Shown one piece after another: positions 39,439 to 50,554 of a stretch of DNA of 64,000 bases. The stretch lies in NCBI RefSeq assembly GCF_023586525.1, contig NZ_CP097763.1:62001-126000 (forward strand), read 5' to 3'. The notes under the pieces are model-generated. The model was not told the origin of the DNA, ran no database searches, and saw only the letters and a program-made list of their open reading frames with translations. Each line of letters opens with the position of its first letter. The stretch's first letter is position 1. The DNA is from Candidatus Blochmannia vicinus (GTDB lineage Bacteria; Pseudomonadota; Gammaproteobacteria; Enterobacterales; Enterobacteriaceae). The position numbers and the translations under genes were made by a program.

Positions 39439-42054
39439 TAAGAAATAAGAAACCTAATATAATTAAATATTAATTCTCATATAGTGTCTCAGAATGAGCT
39501 GAATGATTCTTTGATATAAAACTATTTTATGATTAATTCACATATGAAATTATATAAATAATATGATCATATATGATGTGTTTGTATGTATTCATTTTAT
39601 TTAAATAGATGAATTTATATATAATTACCATATGAACATTATATTTAAAACACCGTTAAATTATTTTTAATAGTGTTAAAAATGCAACCAATTAAAAATG
39701 AATATAAATAATCTATTACAATTAAACAATTTATATTTTTAATATTTAACTTAATTTCTCATATAAAATTAGTTCCTTTCATCTACATAAAATTGATCAA
39801 AATATTGATTTTGTCATTTTTATAATTTTTAAATAAAATATTGTTTATTTAATAAAATAAAATATCTATATTCGATATAATCACGTTTTATTTTTCTATA
39901 AAAATCTATTAGATTATATTAATTTATATAAAGTATATTTTCCCCGTATCGATCTATATCCCTTATTTTTTAAATCTACAATTCAATTAAAAATTGATTC
40001 TAAAAAAATAATTTTTAGTTACAAATTCTATTTATAATAAATAATATTATTTCCCATCTAAGACATATAAAAAATAATTCTAATAACACTAAAATAATAA
40101 CTAACCATATCTAAAATTAGATTAAATATATGCAATTACATTAATTGATCATAAAAATTTTTATAATTTACTCTTTTTAATTTTACGTTTCTTAAGATAG
40201 ATATAATCACGATTAAAACAAATAATATTACAAATATAAATTCTCCAAATAATAAAATTAATCAAAATTTTTATTAAAAATACCCATTTATATAATTAAC
40301 GACCAATTTGTTTAACAAATTAAATTTTATATCATATATACTTAATACAAGCATAGCTTTTATTATTAACTGCTCTTACACTTACTAAAATAAATTTTAC
40401 ATATATACATTAAACTGTATGTCTATATTTAGACATAATTATCATAAAATTTATATTGAATTTAGTTATCTAATAAAAGATAAATTAATTACTGTATTGC
40501 ATATATATACTTAAACAACATAACTTTATCTGAAAATATATTGAATGCTATGAAAATAGCATCTACTTTAACAGATATCTTAAAATATTTTATCAATTCA
40601 AAAACAGTTCTATTTTAAAATAGATGATATTTCCACACATCTATTTTTAAATTGCTTATTAAAATAAAATATATTTTTATCTATACTAGAATCTTAGTAA
40701 CCAATATATATCTCGGACACCATAAAAACTTCCAACAACTTATTTTATATAATTAAACAGTATTTAATACATATTTTGTGTCATGAACCTTGTTCATTTT
40801 GAGTGACATATTTGCTATACATACTTATACATAAGCTATATTTTCACACCAATTGAACACAAAACAATCTATAATAAAGTAATCATGACAATTTTTCAAA
40901 ATTAATAAAATAAAAATTTTTATAATTATTATTAATCATCATTTTATTATAAAAATTAAAAATACCTCATATTCTCAATAAATAAATCACATCTTTGATA
41001 TATACTATCAACATTTAAAAAATCATTTTTAAATTTAATAATAATTAATATATTTCTAAAACAACTAGCCTATCAATTCGAAATAAATTTCTTATGCATA
41101 TAAATAAAAAATAAAAACAAACAAATTAATTTTATTTTATTTTTTACAAAATATAATTTTTATCAAATTATATTTAATTATATGCTTGATCCAAAATTAA
41201 ATATATAAACTCAAAACCATTTCTCAGTTAAAATAAATATTAAACTTTAGATAAATATTTAATAATCTAAAATTTTTTTATTAAATTTTAATTACCTATT
41301 ATCATATCTCTTTATAATTATATTAATATTATTTAACTAATATTAAATTTGTAAAAATAAAATAAAAATTATAATTTTTATTTTATTAATCCTTTATTTT
41401 AATCTTTATTAATTTCTTAGTTACACCATTAACTAAAATAAAAACTATATAATATTTAATTCAAAATTATATAATAATTATGATTCAAATTTATATAGAT
41501 CCAAAAATAATAGTGATTTATAAATTACAATATAACATAAACTTACATAATCAAAAAATATACATATAGTATATGTATTTACTTTTATATAATTATGATT
41601 GTTTATTTCAATGTATTTATAAAATTTTATTTATAAAGATTTCTTATAACAATATTTCTATAAAACCCCATAAATAACATAAGAATGCAATAATATATAT
41701 TATAAAAATAATTCAATACAATTTCGTATTTATTTTTATCAAAACGATTATACTATAAACAAAATCACAACATACAATCGCTCGTTGTAATACATAAAAA
41801 AATTATATTCAATAAACAGTTTTTACTGTTTTTTCAGTTATCGTTATTTGACATTAAAAAAATAGTAATACTAAGATGATTCATATTTTTATAAAATAGA
41901 CACATAATCATATCAGGAAAAAACTAAATATTCTGCTACCTAACCATTTAATACTAATTAAACAGTTATTTAGAATGTTTAATATGCTTGAAAATATTTC
42001 AATCAAACCGTTAATATATATGGGATCCTAATAAACAACTGGAAAAATTAAATA
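39439..42054. other. 2.6-kb gene-free region upstream of the trp operon
   Basis: This is the largest void in the window. It is extremely A/T-rich and no frame resembles a protein. There is a small terminator-like hairpin at 41814-41834, about 220 bp before trpE. I find no leader peptide with tandem Trp codons and no recognisable TrpR operator. The trp promoter must lie in the right end. Confidence 0.5.
41814..41834 (+). terminator. Small terminator-like hairpin upstream of trpE
   Basis: AAACAGT (41814-41820) and ACTGTTT (41825-41831) pair exactly around a TTTT loop and are followed by TTT. It has the shape of a weak intrinsic terminator or a remnant attenuator about 220 bp before trpE. Without a Trp-rich leader peptide, classical attenuation is unlikely. 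A 7-bp stem can be coincidental. Confidence 0.3.
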
Positions 42055-43620
42055 ATGGAATTTCAAAAAATTCATATAGAATGTTTAAATATTCAAGTAC
42101 GTTATCATTCTAACCCTACAGCAATTTTTAACCAATTATGTAATCACCGTAATTCGACATTATTATTAGAATCATCAGAAATTAACAAAAAACATAACAT
42201 AGAAAGCATGATGATTATTGACAGTGCCTTACGTATTACTGCTTATGGTGCAAATGTCACCATACAAGCTCTAACTAAAAATGGTGCAAGTTTACTCCCA
42301 TTATTAGGAAAAGCTTTCCCAATACAAGTAAAAATTAATAAAACTGTTGATAAAATCAAATTGATATTCCCGCCAATACAAACAATGATTGATGAAGATA
42401 CACGTTTGCGATCAATCTCAATATTTGACTGTTTACGATCATTGCTAATGATAACACAACCATTTAAAAATGCTCCTAAAGCCATATTTTTAGGCGGTCT
42501 ATTTTCTTATGATTTAATATCTTGTTTTGAATCTTTTCCTAAATTAATTAATACTTATAAATGTCCAGACTACTGTTTCTACTTAGCTGAAACATTATTA
42601 GTTTTTGATCATCAACAACATACCGCTTTATTACAAAGTACTTTATTTACTTCAAACACTTTAGAAAAAAATAGATTAAAAAATAGAATGAACCAATTAA
42701 AAACCCAACTCAATCAAACACCTCCTCCAACTATTCCATCTCAAAAAGTACACAATATGATACTACGTTGCCATCCAAGTGACGAAAAATATAAAAAAAT
42801 TATACGTAAAATAAAACGAGCTATACGTCAAGGAGAAATTTTACAAGCTGTACCCTCACGACGTTTTTTTCTTCCATGCCCTTCGCCATTAGCAGCGTAC
42901 CACATACTAAAAACTAACAACCCCAGTCCCTACATGTTTTTTATGCAAGACACGATATTTACACTATTCGGAGCTTCTCCAGAAAGTTCTTTAAAATATA
43001 ATGCGGATACTCGACAAATTGAAATCTATCCCATTGCCGGAACACGAGCTAGAACTTATCATGTCGACGGATCATTAGATACAGATTCAGATAACCGCAT
43101 AGAATTAGAAATGCGCTTAAACCATAAAGAATTATCAGAACATTTAATGTTAGTAGATTTAGCAAGAAATGATCTAGCACGTGTCTGCAAAGCAGGGAGT
43201 CGATATGTAGCTGATTTGTTAAAAGTAGATAGATATTCTTTTGTTATGCATTTAGTATCTAGAGTAGTAGGAGAATTGCGCCATGATCTTGATGTATTAC
43301 ATGCTTATCGTGCATGCATGAATATGGGCACATTAACTGGAGCGCCTAAAATTAGAGCTATGCAACTTATCTACGAAGTAGAAGGTACACGGCGTAATAC
43401 TTATGGCGGCGCTATTGGATACTTAACCGGTTCTGGAAGTTTAGATACATGCATTATTATCCGATCGGCTTATGTTACGAATCAAATAGCTACGGTGCAA
43501 GCAGGAGCTGGCATAGTGATAGATTCCGTACCTCAATCAGAAGTAGACGAAAGTCGTAATAAAGCTCGGGCTGTTTTACGTGCTATTGCTATAGCACATG
43601 CTTCTGAGGAGTTATTTTAA
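42055..43620 (+). CDS. trpE: Anthranilate synthase component I
   Basis: TrpE turns chorismate and ammonia into anthranilate, with TrpG supplying ammonia from glutamine. The 521 residues compare with 520 in E. coli. The feedback-site motif LLLESSEI (about residue 37) is present, so tryptophan inhibition may persist. Catalytic-domain motifs are [55 protein letters not shown] and [17 protein letters not shown]. It is the first gene of the complete trp operon and is separated from trpG by 2 bp. The large upstream void must hold its promoter. Confidence 0.98.
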   Translation: MEFQKIHIECLNIQVRYHSNPTAIFNQLCNHRNSTLLLESSEINKKHNIESMMIIDSALRITAYGANVTIQALTKNGASLLPLLGKAFPIQVKINKTVDKIKLIFPPIQTMIDEDTRLRSISIFDCLRSLLMITQPFKNAPKAIFLGGLFSYDLISCFESFPKLINTYKCPDYCFYLAETLLVFDHQQHTALLQSTLFTSNTLEKNRLKNRMNQLKTQLNQTPPPTIPSQKVHNMILRCHPSDEKYKKIIRKIKRAIRQGEILQAVPSRRFFLPCPSPLAAYHILKTNNPSPYMFFMQDTIFTLFGASPESSLKYNADTRQIEIYPIAGTRARTYHVDGSLDTDSDNRIELEMRLNHKELSEHLMLVDLARNDLARVCKAGSRYVADLLKVDRYSFVMHLVSRVVGELRHDLDVLHAYRACMNMGTLTGAPKIRAMQLIYEVEGTRRNTYGGAIGYLTGSGSLDTCIIIRSAYVTNQIATVQAGAGIVIDSVPQSEVDESRNKARAVLRAIAIAHASEELF

Positions 43621-43622
43621 CA

Positions 43623-44222
43623 ATGAGCAACATAGTATTACTCGATAACATTGATTCATTCACGTATAACTTAGTTGATCAATTACGTGATAATGGACAT
43701 AAAGTTTTGGTATATACCAATCAATTACCAATATCAATCATCATAAACACACTATCAAATATGATAGACCCAATTTTAATGTTATCCCCAGGCCCTGGGT
43801 CTCCCAGTAAGGCTGGGTGCATGGCGCAGCTAATAAGACAACTAATTAGACAAATTCCAATCATTGGAATTTGTCTAGGATATCAAGCTATTATAGAATT
43901 TTATGGAGGGCATGTATCTCAATCAAAAAAAATTTTTCATGGCAAATCCTCTTTAATATACCACGATAATCTAGCCATGTTTTCTAACATACCAAACCCT
44001 TTTTTAGTAGGACGATACCATTCGCTAATAGGTAATCATATACCAAATAATTTAAAAATTACTGCTCATTATAATAAACACGTAGCAATGGCAGTGCGTA
44101 ATGATTCTGATCGAATTTGTGGATTTCAATTTCATCCTGAATCCATTTTAACCACTCATGGCACACAACTCATTAAACAAACTATCACATGGGCAATATG
44201 TTCATCGCAAGGAAAAAAATAA
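43623..44222 (+). CDS. trpG: Anthranilate synthase component II (glutamine amidotransferase)
   Basis: TrpG is the class I glutaminase that feeds ammonia to TrpE. The 199 residues form a stand-alone domain. The nucleophile Cys is in IIGICLGYQAI, and the His and Glu of the triad in FQFHPESIL. MLSPGPGSPSKAG is the oxyanion loop. In E. coli this domain is fused to TrpD; here trpG ends in TAA and trpD starts 1 bp later in a different frame with its own Shine-Dalgarno. Unfused trpG/trpD is known from some enterics such as Serratia marcescens. Confidence 0.96.
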   Translation: MSNIVLLDNIDSFTYNLVDQLRDNGHKVLVYTNQLPISIIINTLSNMIDPILMLSPGPGSPSKAGCMAQLIRQLIRQIPIIGICLGYQAIIEFYGGHVSQSKKIFHGKSSLIYHDNLAMFSNIPNPFLVGRYHSLIGNHIPNNLKITAHYNKHVAMAVRNDSDRICGFQFHPESILTTHGTQLIKQTITWAICSSQGKK

Positions 44223-44223
44223 T

Positions 44224-45225
44224 ATGCAAGATATTCTAGAAACTTTATATCAAGGTAAAAGCATCAACCAAAAACAAAGTGAAACACTATTTTATAACAT
44301 TATAGAAGAAAAAATATCTTCTATACAAATAGCATCTGCACTTATTAGTATGAAAACACGTGGGGAAACATTCGAAGAAATAATAGGCGCTGTAAAAATG
44401 TTATTAACTCATGCTAAACCCTTTCCTCGTCCAAATAACTTGTTTTCAGACATCACAGGCACTGGAGGAGATAATAGTAATACTATTAATATTTCTACAG
44501 CAAGCGCTATTGTTGCTTCAACTTGTGGCGCAAAAATTATTAAACACGGCAATTGCAGTATATCCAGTCTAACAGGATCAATGGATTTTTTAGAAAAATA
44601 TAATTTACATATAAAAAAAGATGCACAACAAGCACGTAAAAATTTTGATGAATTAGGTATATGTTTTTTATATGCTCCTCAATACTACGAAGTCTTATAT
44701 CGTATCATGCCTATACGCAAACAATTAAAAACTCCCACACTATTTAATATAGTAGGACCACTAATTAATCCATCTCAACCTTCATTAACACTGATTGGTG
44801 TATATAAAAAAGAATTATTATCACTTATGGCTCAAGTATTGCAATTACTCAAATATCATCACGCAATAGTAGTACATTGCGGAGGAATAGATGAAGTAGG
44901 ATTACATGCTCCTACTCATATAGCAGAATTACACGATGATATAATAAACAACTATATTTTAAAAGCATCAGATTTTGGATTAGACTCTTATCCAATAGAA
45001 AAACTACGCTGTCATTCAAGAAACCAAGCTCACGAATACATGATTAATTTACTAAAAGGAAAAGGAACACCTGCGCATTCAGCCGTAATAGCAGCCAATG
45101 TAGCATTATTATTAAAATTATTTGGATATGATAATTTACGTGATAACACACGATTGGCTCTCGACAAAATACACCATGGTATTCCGTACGCTCGTTTGTT
45201 ATCTTTATCAAAAAATAGGATATAA
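44224..45225 (+). CDS. trpD: Anthranilate phosphoribosyltransferase
   Basis: TrpD joins anthranilate to PRPP. From the ATG at 44224 there are 333 residues, equal to the phosphoribosyltransferase half of E. coli TrpGD. AAGGA lies upstream at the end of trpG. Motifs are DITGTGGDNSNTINIST, KHGNCSISSLTGSMDFLE, and LFNIVGPLINPSQP. E. coli reads KHGNRSVSSKSGS here, so Arg to Cys and Lys to Leu are local changes near the PRPP site. Earlier in-frame starts lie inside trpG and are rejected. It is followed by trpC after 4 bp. Confidence 0.95.
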   Translation: MQDILETLYQGKSINQKQSETLFYNIIEEKISSIQIASALISMKTRGETFEEIIGAVKMLLTHAKPFPRPNNLFSDITGTGGDNSNTINISTASAIVASTCGAKIIKHGNCSISSLTGSMDFLEKYNLHIKKDAQQARKNFDELGICFLYAPQYYEVLYRIMPIRKQLKTPTLFNIVGPLINPSQPSLTLIGVYKKELLSLMAQVLQLLKYHHAIVVHCGGIDEVGLHAPTHIAELHDDIINNYILKASDFGLDSYPIEKLRCHSRNQAHEYMINLLKGKGTPAHSAVIAANVALLLKLFGYDNLRDNTRLALDKIHHGIPYARLLSLSKNRI

Positions 45226-45229
45226 AATC

Positions 45230-46603
45230 ATGCAGCAATACACAATACTTGATGAAATTTTATCACACAAAAAAATATGGATAACTAAACAAAAAAAAAG
45301 ACACCCGTTATATATTTTAAAAAGTAAGACACAAGTAAGTAATCGTGATTTTTATCATGCTGTGTCCAATAAAAAAAAACAAACAATATTTATATTAGAA
45401 TGTAAGAAAGCATCACCTTCTCAAGGTATTATCTGTAATAATTTTAACCCTGTCCAAATAGCCCAGACCTATAAAGAATATTCCTCAGTTATTTCAGTAT
45501 TAACTGACGATAAATATTTTCACGGAAGCTTTGATATTTTACAACAAGTAAGTAACATCGTAGAACAACCAATATTATGTAAAGACTTTTTTATTTCAGA
45601 ATGGCAAATCTATTTTGCACGGTTACATCAGGCTGATGCCGTTTTATTAATGCTATCAATTTTAAATGATGCAACTTATCAAAAATTAGTTCAAATAACC
45701 CATATGTTACGTATGGGTGTATTGACAGAAATAATAAACGAAGATGAATTACAACGTGCTAAATATTTAGGAGCTAAAGTTATCGGTATAAATAATCGTA
45801 ATCTACATGATCTTTCCGTTGATCTAAATCGTACTATCACTCTCAGTAAACATATACCCAGTACAATAACAATAATTAGTGAATCTGGTATTAATAGTTA
45901 TTGTAAAATCAGAAAACTTAGACCATATGTCAATGGATTTTTAATCGGAACAACATTAATGTCTCAACCACATATTGATATAGCGGTCAAAAAATTAATT
46001 TTAGGAGAGAATAAAATATGCGGACTAACTCGAATTAGTGATGCTTATATTACCAATAAATTAGGAGCAATATATGGAGGATTAATTTTTGTTTCTACTT
46101 CACCTCGCTACATAAATATCATTACCGCGCAACATATTGTTTCTAATGTAAAAAATTTAAGCTATGTTGGTGTATTTCGTAATGCTACTATCTCCTATAT
46201 TATCAATATAGTAAATATATTAAACCTATCAGCAGTACAATTACATGGCACAGAGGATCAAAATTATATTAATCTTTTAAGAAAACAATTACCCATTACA
46301 TGTCGCATATGGAAAAGTATTAATATGAATCACAGACCTTTATTATCATGTAATATACTAAACGTAGACCGCTATTTAACAGATAATGGCGGAGGTAGCG
46401 GACAAACTTTTGATTGGTCGCTTCTTTCTAATATGCAATTAGAAAAAGTAATTTTAGCAGGAGGATTAACAATAAATAATTGTACAAAAGCAGCGCGTAT
46501 AGGTTGTTTAGGTTTAGATTTTAATTCAGGAGTTGAAATTAGACCAGGTATCAAGAATCATAAGAAACTTATAAAAATATTTCAAATACTAAACTCTTAT
46601 TAA
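45230..46603 (+). CDS. trpC: Indole-3-glycerol phosphate synthase / phosphoribosylanthranilate isomerase
   Basis: This bifunctional TrpC-TrpF fusion of 457 residues corresponds to the E. coli enzyme (about 453). The TrpC half (1-255) shows ILECKKASPSQGII, ISVLTDDKYFHGSF, ILCKDFFIS, VIGINNRNLHDLSVDL and ISESGIN. The TrpF half (about 260-457) shows CGLTRISDAYITNKLGAIYGGLIF, AVQLHGTEDQ, and LAGGLTINNCTKA with LDFNSGVE. The start at 45230 matches E. coli; upstream in-frame starts overlap trpD and are rejected. The fusion is typical of enterics and supports that affiliation. Confidence 0.97.
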   Translation: MQQYTILDEILSHKKIWITKQKKRHPLYILKSKTQVSNRDFYHAVSNKKKQTIFILECKKASPSQGIICNNFNPVQIAQTYKEYSSVISVLTDDKYFHGSFDILQQVSNIVEQPILCKDFFISEWQIYFARLHQADAVLLMLSILNDATYQKLVQITHMLRMGVLTEIINEDELQRAKYLGAKVIGINNRNLHDLSVDLNRTITLSKHIPSTITIISESGINSYCKIRKLRPYVNGFLIGTTLMSQPHIDIAVKKLILGENKICGLTRISDAYITNKLGAIYGGLIFVSTSPRYINIITAQHIVSNVKNLSYVGVFRNATISYIINIVNILNLSAVQLHGTEDQNYINLLRKQLPITCRIWKSINMNHRPLLSCNILNVDRYLTDNGGGSGQTFDWSLLSNMQLEKVILAGGLTINNCTKAARIGCLGLDFNSGVEIRPGIKNHKKLIKIFQILNSY

Positions 46604-46651
46604 ACAATCAATGCATTTAAGATAATTTTAAGGGAGCTAAATATAATTAAT

Positions 46652-47842
46652 ATGATAAAATTACAGTCCTATTTTGGTGAATTTGGAGGTATGTATGTCC
46701 CACAAATTCTAATACCAGCGCTTACTCAATTAGAAGAAGCATTTATATCAGCTCAAAACGATCCTACTTTTCAAAAAGAAGTTAAATATCTTTTAAATCA
46801 TTATGCTGGACGACCCACTCCTTTAACATTATGCAGAAACTTAACAAAAGGAACGCGCGCTAAACTTTATTTAAAACGTGAAGACCTATTACATGGAGGA
46901 TCTCATAAAACTAACCAAGTATTAGGACAAGCTTTACTAGCTAAACGTATGTGTAAAAAAGAAATAATTGCTGAAACTGGTGCTGGACAACATGGAGTTG
47001 CTGTCTCTATTGCAGCATCTCTCTTAGGATTAAAATGTCGTATTTATATGGGATCTAAAGATATAAAACGTCAAGAACTCAACGTTTTAAGAATGCAATT
47101 AATGGGTACACAAGTGATCCCAGTATATCATGGCTCTGGAACCTTAAAAGATGCTTGTAATGAGGCTATGCGAGAATGGTCTAAAACTTATGAATATACT
47201 CATTATATGCTTGGGACAGCTGCTGGCCCTCATCCTTTTCCTACAATTGTTAGAGAATTTCAACGTATTATTGGAAAAGAAACACATAAGCAAATACAAA
47301 TATGTGAACAGCGTTTACCAGATGCAATTATTGCTTGCGTAGGAGGAGGATCTAACGCTATCGGAATATTTTCTGATTTTATTGATGCACCATCAGTACA
47401 GTTGTTGGGTGTAGAGGCCGGGGGTTTGGGAATAAATACTAAATATCATGGTGCTGCTCTACAACATGGACATATAGGAATTCATTTTGGCATGAAAACT
47501 TCAATCTTACAGTCTTCAGATGGACAAATAAAAAATTCCTATTCTATTTCTGCTGGTCTCGATTTCCCATCTGTTGGACCAGAACACGTTTACCTAAAAA
47601 AAACGGGTCGAGTGAAATATGTATCTGTTAATGATATAGAAGCTGTAGAAGCTTTTAAGCAATTATCCGCTCATGAAGGAATCATTCCAGCCCTAGAATC
47701 CGCTCATGCTTTAGCACATGCGCTAAAAATAATTCAAAAACAACCAAATAAAATACAAATCTTAGTAGTTAATTTATCTGGACGTGGAGATAAAGATATT
47801 TATACAGTTAATAATGTATTACAAAAACAAAGAGAGATATAA
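46652..47842 (+). CDS. trpB: Tryptophan synthase β subunit
   Basis: TrpB condenses indole and serine to tryptophan with PLP. The 396 residues compare with 397 in E. coli. The PLP lysine is about K86 in [35 protein letters not shown] (phosphate loop) and [10 protein letters not shown] complete the active site. AAGGGAG lies about 17 bp before the ATG, a rather long spacing. It is followed by trpA after 1 bp. Confidence 0.98.
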   Translation: MIKLQSYFGEFGGMYVPQILIPALTQLEEAFISAQNDPTFQKEVKYLLNHYAGRPTPLTLCRNLTKGTRAKLYLKREDLLHGGSHKTNQVLGQALLAKRMCKKEIIAETGAGQHGVAVSIAASLLGLKCRIYMGSKDIKRQELNVLRMQLMGTQVIPVYHGSGTLKDACNEAMREWSKTYEYTHYMLGTAAGPHPFPTIVREFQRIIGKETHKQIQICEQRLPDAIIACVGGGSNAIGIFSDFIDAPSVQLLGVEAGGLGINTKYHGAALQHGHIGIHFGMKTSILQSSDGQIKNSYSISAGLDFPSVGPEHVYLKKTGRVKYVSVNDIEAVEAFKQLSAHEGIIPALESAHALAHALKIIQKQPNKIQILVVNLSGRGDKDIYTVNNVLQKQREI

Positions 47843-47843
47843 A

Positions 47844-48674
47844 ATGGATCGTTATCAAGCATTATTTACACGTTTAAATCAAAATAAATCAGGAGCGTTT
47901 GTCCCTTTTATTACTATAGGAGATCCAAATACTGTTTCTTTTATGCATATTGTAGATACTTTAATTGCATCAGGTTCTGATGCATTAGAATTAGGCATAC
48001 CATTTTCTGACCCTATATCAGATGGACCTGTGATACAAAAAAGCATAGCACGGGCCTTCAAATCAGGTATAAATTTTTCACGTTGTTTTATCATATTACG
48101 AAATATTCGTAACAAATATCCAAATTTACCTATCGGGTTATTAATCTATGCAAATTTAGTTTTTAAAAATGGAATAAATAATTTCTATTCACGTTGCGCA
48201 GAACTAGATATAGATTCCATACTCATTCCCGATCTTCCTATAGAAGAAAGCTTACCATTTTACAAAGCTGCTATACAGCATCAAATAGCACATATCTTTA
48301 TTTGTCCACCTAATGCTACTGAAGAATTAATACATAAAATTGTAAAACAAGGATCCGGATATATATACTTATTATCCCGTCCTGGAGTAACTGGAATTGA
48401 AATTAATAAAAAAACAATTAATACTGCTATTTTACATAATTTAATTAAATATATTCAAAAACAAGAAAAAAAAATACCTATCTTACAAGGTTTTGGCATG
48501 CATACGCCACTGCAAGCACAAAAATCACTATCATTAGGCACCTCTGGTATTATTTCCGGTTCTGAAATTGCAAGAATTATTGCAGAAAATATATCTAATC
48601 TAGAATTAACGCTAAAACAATTAAAAAAGTTAGTACGTCTGATGAAAATGTCTATGTATTCTCATATAAATTAA
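47844..48674 (+). CDS. trpA: Tryptophan synthase α subunit
   Basis: TrpA splits indole-3-glycerol phosphate and channels indole to TrpB. From the ATG at 47844 there are 276 residues (E. coli 268). The catalytic Glu and Asp are in ALELGIPFSDPISDGP. VLIPDLPIEES, FICPPNATEE and LLSRPGVTGIE match the barrel loops. The start lies 1 bp after the trpB stop; earlier in-frame starts are inside trpB. It is the last trp gene; yciC follows after about 270 bp, as in the E. coli region after loss of intervening genes. Confidence 0.97.
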   Translation: MDRYQALFTRLNQNKSGAFVPFITIGDPNTVSFMHIVDTLIASGSDALELGIPFSDPISDGPVIQKSIARAFKSGINFSRCFIILRNIRNKYPNLPIGLLIYANLVFKNGINNFYSRCAELDIDSILIPDLPIEESLPFYKAAIQHQIAHIFICPPNATEELIHKIVKQGSGYIYLLSRPGVTGIEINKKTINTAILHNLIKYIQKQEKKIPILQGFGMHTPLQAQKSLSLGTSGIISGSEIARIIAENISNLELTLKQLKKLVRLMKMSMYSHIN

Positions 48675-48944
48675 ATTTATATATGATAGGTATCATTTAA
48701 TTCTTATATAAAACAAGCACTTAACATCAATAAAAAATATGTAATTACTAATTATAATAACAACGATATTAAAATCCGCTATACGAAATATGGAGCATCA
48801 AAATAAAAATATTCGATTTTATTATAAACTATTAATGCTATTAAAAAATTATAAAATAATTTAATCATATCTTATTAATTTCATTTTAAAAATATGATTT
48901 TTTATTTTCAAAAAATATTTTTTAGAGAAAAAATTATAGAAACT

Positions 48945-49682
48945 ATGCTAATTAAATTATCTCGAGATGTATTGAATTTCATTCATAATTATTGTACTAA
49001 AATCACAATATTCATATTGATTACAACGTTAATCCAAGCTTGTTTGGACTATATTTTTTTACCAAAACAAGAAGAACTTATATTCATGAATAATTTTGTT
49101 GGAATAGGACTACATAACGTGATCAAAGAGTTATCAGTAGATCAGCAGTGTATTTTGTTCAGATTATCTGCAGCTAATAGCATTTCTAAAATTTTGAGCA
49201 GTACCTTTTTATTCGGAAATATATTAACTATGTTACATCTAATATCTACCACTAATGAAAGTAATCAGCATTTAAACATAGGAAATATTATTGCATCAGC
49301 AATGCTAATATTTCCAAAATTCTTATTATTAATTTTTTGCACCACATTATTTGTGCAATTAGGACTTATAATAGCAATTATTCCGGGCATTGCATTAGCA
49401 ATTATTATAAGTTTAACTCCAGTTATTGTCATTACTGATAATTTACCCATCATGGATGCCATATATCTTAGTATAAAAATAAGTTATCGTAATTTTCATT
49501 TAATTACACCACCAATATTGCTATGGTTTTTAATTAAAACAATATTGATGTCAATTTTATTCCATCATTATTATTATTGGATATTTATTACTAAAATTTT
49601 TGTAAATAGCTTTAATAATGCATTATCCGTAATTATTTTAATATACCTATATCGTTTATACATGATCATTAAGGCAATATAA
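48945..49682 (+). CDS. yciC: YciC-family (UPF0259) inner-membrane protein
   Basis: The 245 residues align with E. coli YciC (247), a membrane protein of unknown function. Five or six hydrophobic spans are visible, with the best-conserved segment around FPKFLLLIFCTTLFVQLG and PGIALAIIISLTPVIV. The C-terminal LSVIILIYLYRLYMII also matches. An earlier in-frame ATG at 48894 would add 17 residues without counterpart; neither start has a good Shine-Dalgarno motif. It is located after trpA and beside tonB, as in E. coli. The family call is firm; function is unknown. Confidence 0.88.
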   Translation: MLIKLSRDVLNFIHNYCTKITIFILITTLIQACLDYIFLPKQEELIFMNNFVGIGLHNVIKELSVDQQCILFRLSAANSISKILSSTFLFGNILTMLHLISTTNESNQHLNIGNIIASAMLIFPKFLLLIFCTTLFVQLGLIIAIIPGIALAIIISLTPVIVITDNLPIMDAIYLSIKISYRNFHLITPPILLWFLIKTILMSILFHHYYYWIFITKIFVNSFNNALSVIILIYLYRLYMIIKAI

Positions 49683-49837
49683 ATTATTAATATTCATAAA
49701 ATAATAACAATTCAATATTATTAATTTTTAATTTTAAATACTGTTCCATATTTATTTTTATAAATTCACTTAATTAAAATCATTATTTTATTCGGTATAA
49801 AATATATAAGTATTTCAACCATTTAATTATTATAGTG

Positions 49838-50554
49838 TCAATCGCTAAAATTTTTACTAGAATTTAAAAAAAATTTAAAAGTAATCATTAAATCTTTTTC
49901 TGGTTTATTACTTTCATATACCCAACGACGCATGGCCGATCTAATGCTTTCTTCAAATATACCAGTAGGAACAGCTGATAATACCCGTATGTTATCCACT
50001 CTACCCGCAATGTTAACATTGTATTGTACAGTAACTATCCCCTCTATACCTAATATTTTTGCTTTATTAGGATATTCAGGATATATGCGGTCAATCACAC
50101 AAGAAGATACATAACTCTGATTATGATTTATTTTAAAAGAAGATATAGAATTTTTTGTAACTTCTGAAAGATCAATATTGTTTTTTTCAGCTACAAGAAA
50201 ATTTTTATTAGAATCTAATATATTTTTAGAATTATTTACAATTTGTTGTTGTTTTGGATTCGTTATAGTTTTTAGGTTTGACTTATTATGATTTTTTTTT
50301 AATAGTTTTAATGACTGATCTTCTTCCGATGAGACACAAGGAATCTGATCAAGTTTCAGAAACGATAGTGTAAATGTTTTAGACTTTTCTATATAAATAG
50401 ACTTATTAACAACATGAGAAAATTGGCGCGACAACATATTCATGATAATTATATGCATAATACACGATAAAAAAACACAAAAATAAATTGACACATACAA
50501 TCTGTACCAAATACGCCGATAATTATTTATAATTAAATTTTTTAAAAAACTCAT
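49838..50554 (-). CDS. tonB: TonB energy-transducing protein
   Basis: TonB couples the inner-membrane proton gradient to outer-membrane receptors. The 238 residues match E. coli TonB (239) mainly at the C-terminal domain: PEYPNKAKILGIEGIVTVQYNV, GRVDNIRVLSAVP, and RSAMRRWVYE (about 150-232). An N-terminal membrane anchor lies at about 20-40 but begins later than in E. coli. The central proline-rich spacer is replaced by a K/N/S-rich low-complexity stretch. No ExbB, ExbD or receptor gene is in the window. It is convergent with yciC, consistent with the E. coli yciA-tonB area. Confidence 0.88.
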   Translation of the reverse strand: MSFLKNLIINNYRRIWYRLYVSIYFCVFLSCIMHIIIMNMLSRQFSHVVNKSIYIEKSKTFTLSFLKLDQIPCVSSEEDQSLKLLKKNHNKSNLKTITNPKQQQIVNNSKNILDSNKNFLVAEKNNIDLSEVTKNSISSFKINHNQSYVSSCVIDRIYPEYPNKAKILGIEGIVTVQYNVNIAGRVDNIRVLSAVPTGIFEESIRSAMRRWVYESNKPEKDLMITFKFFLNSSKNFSD

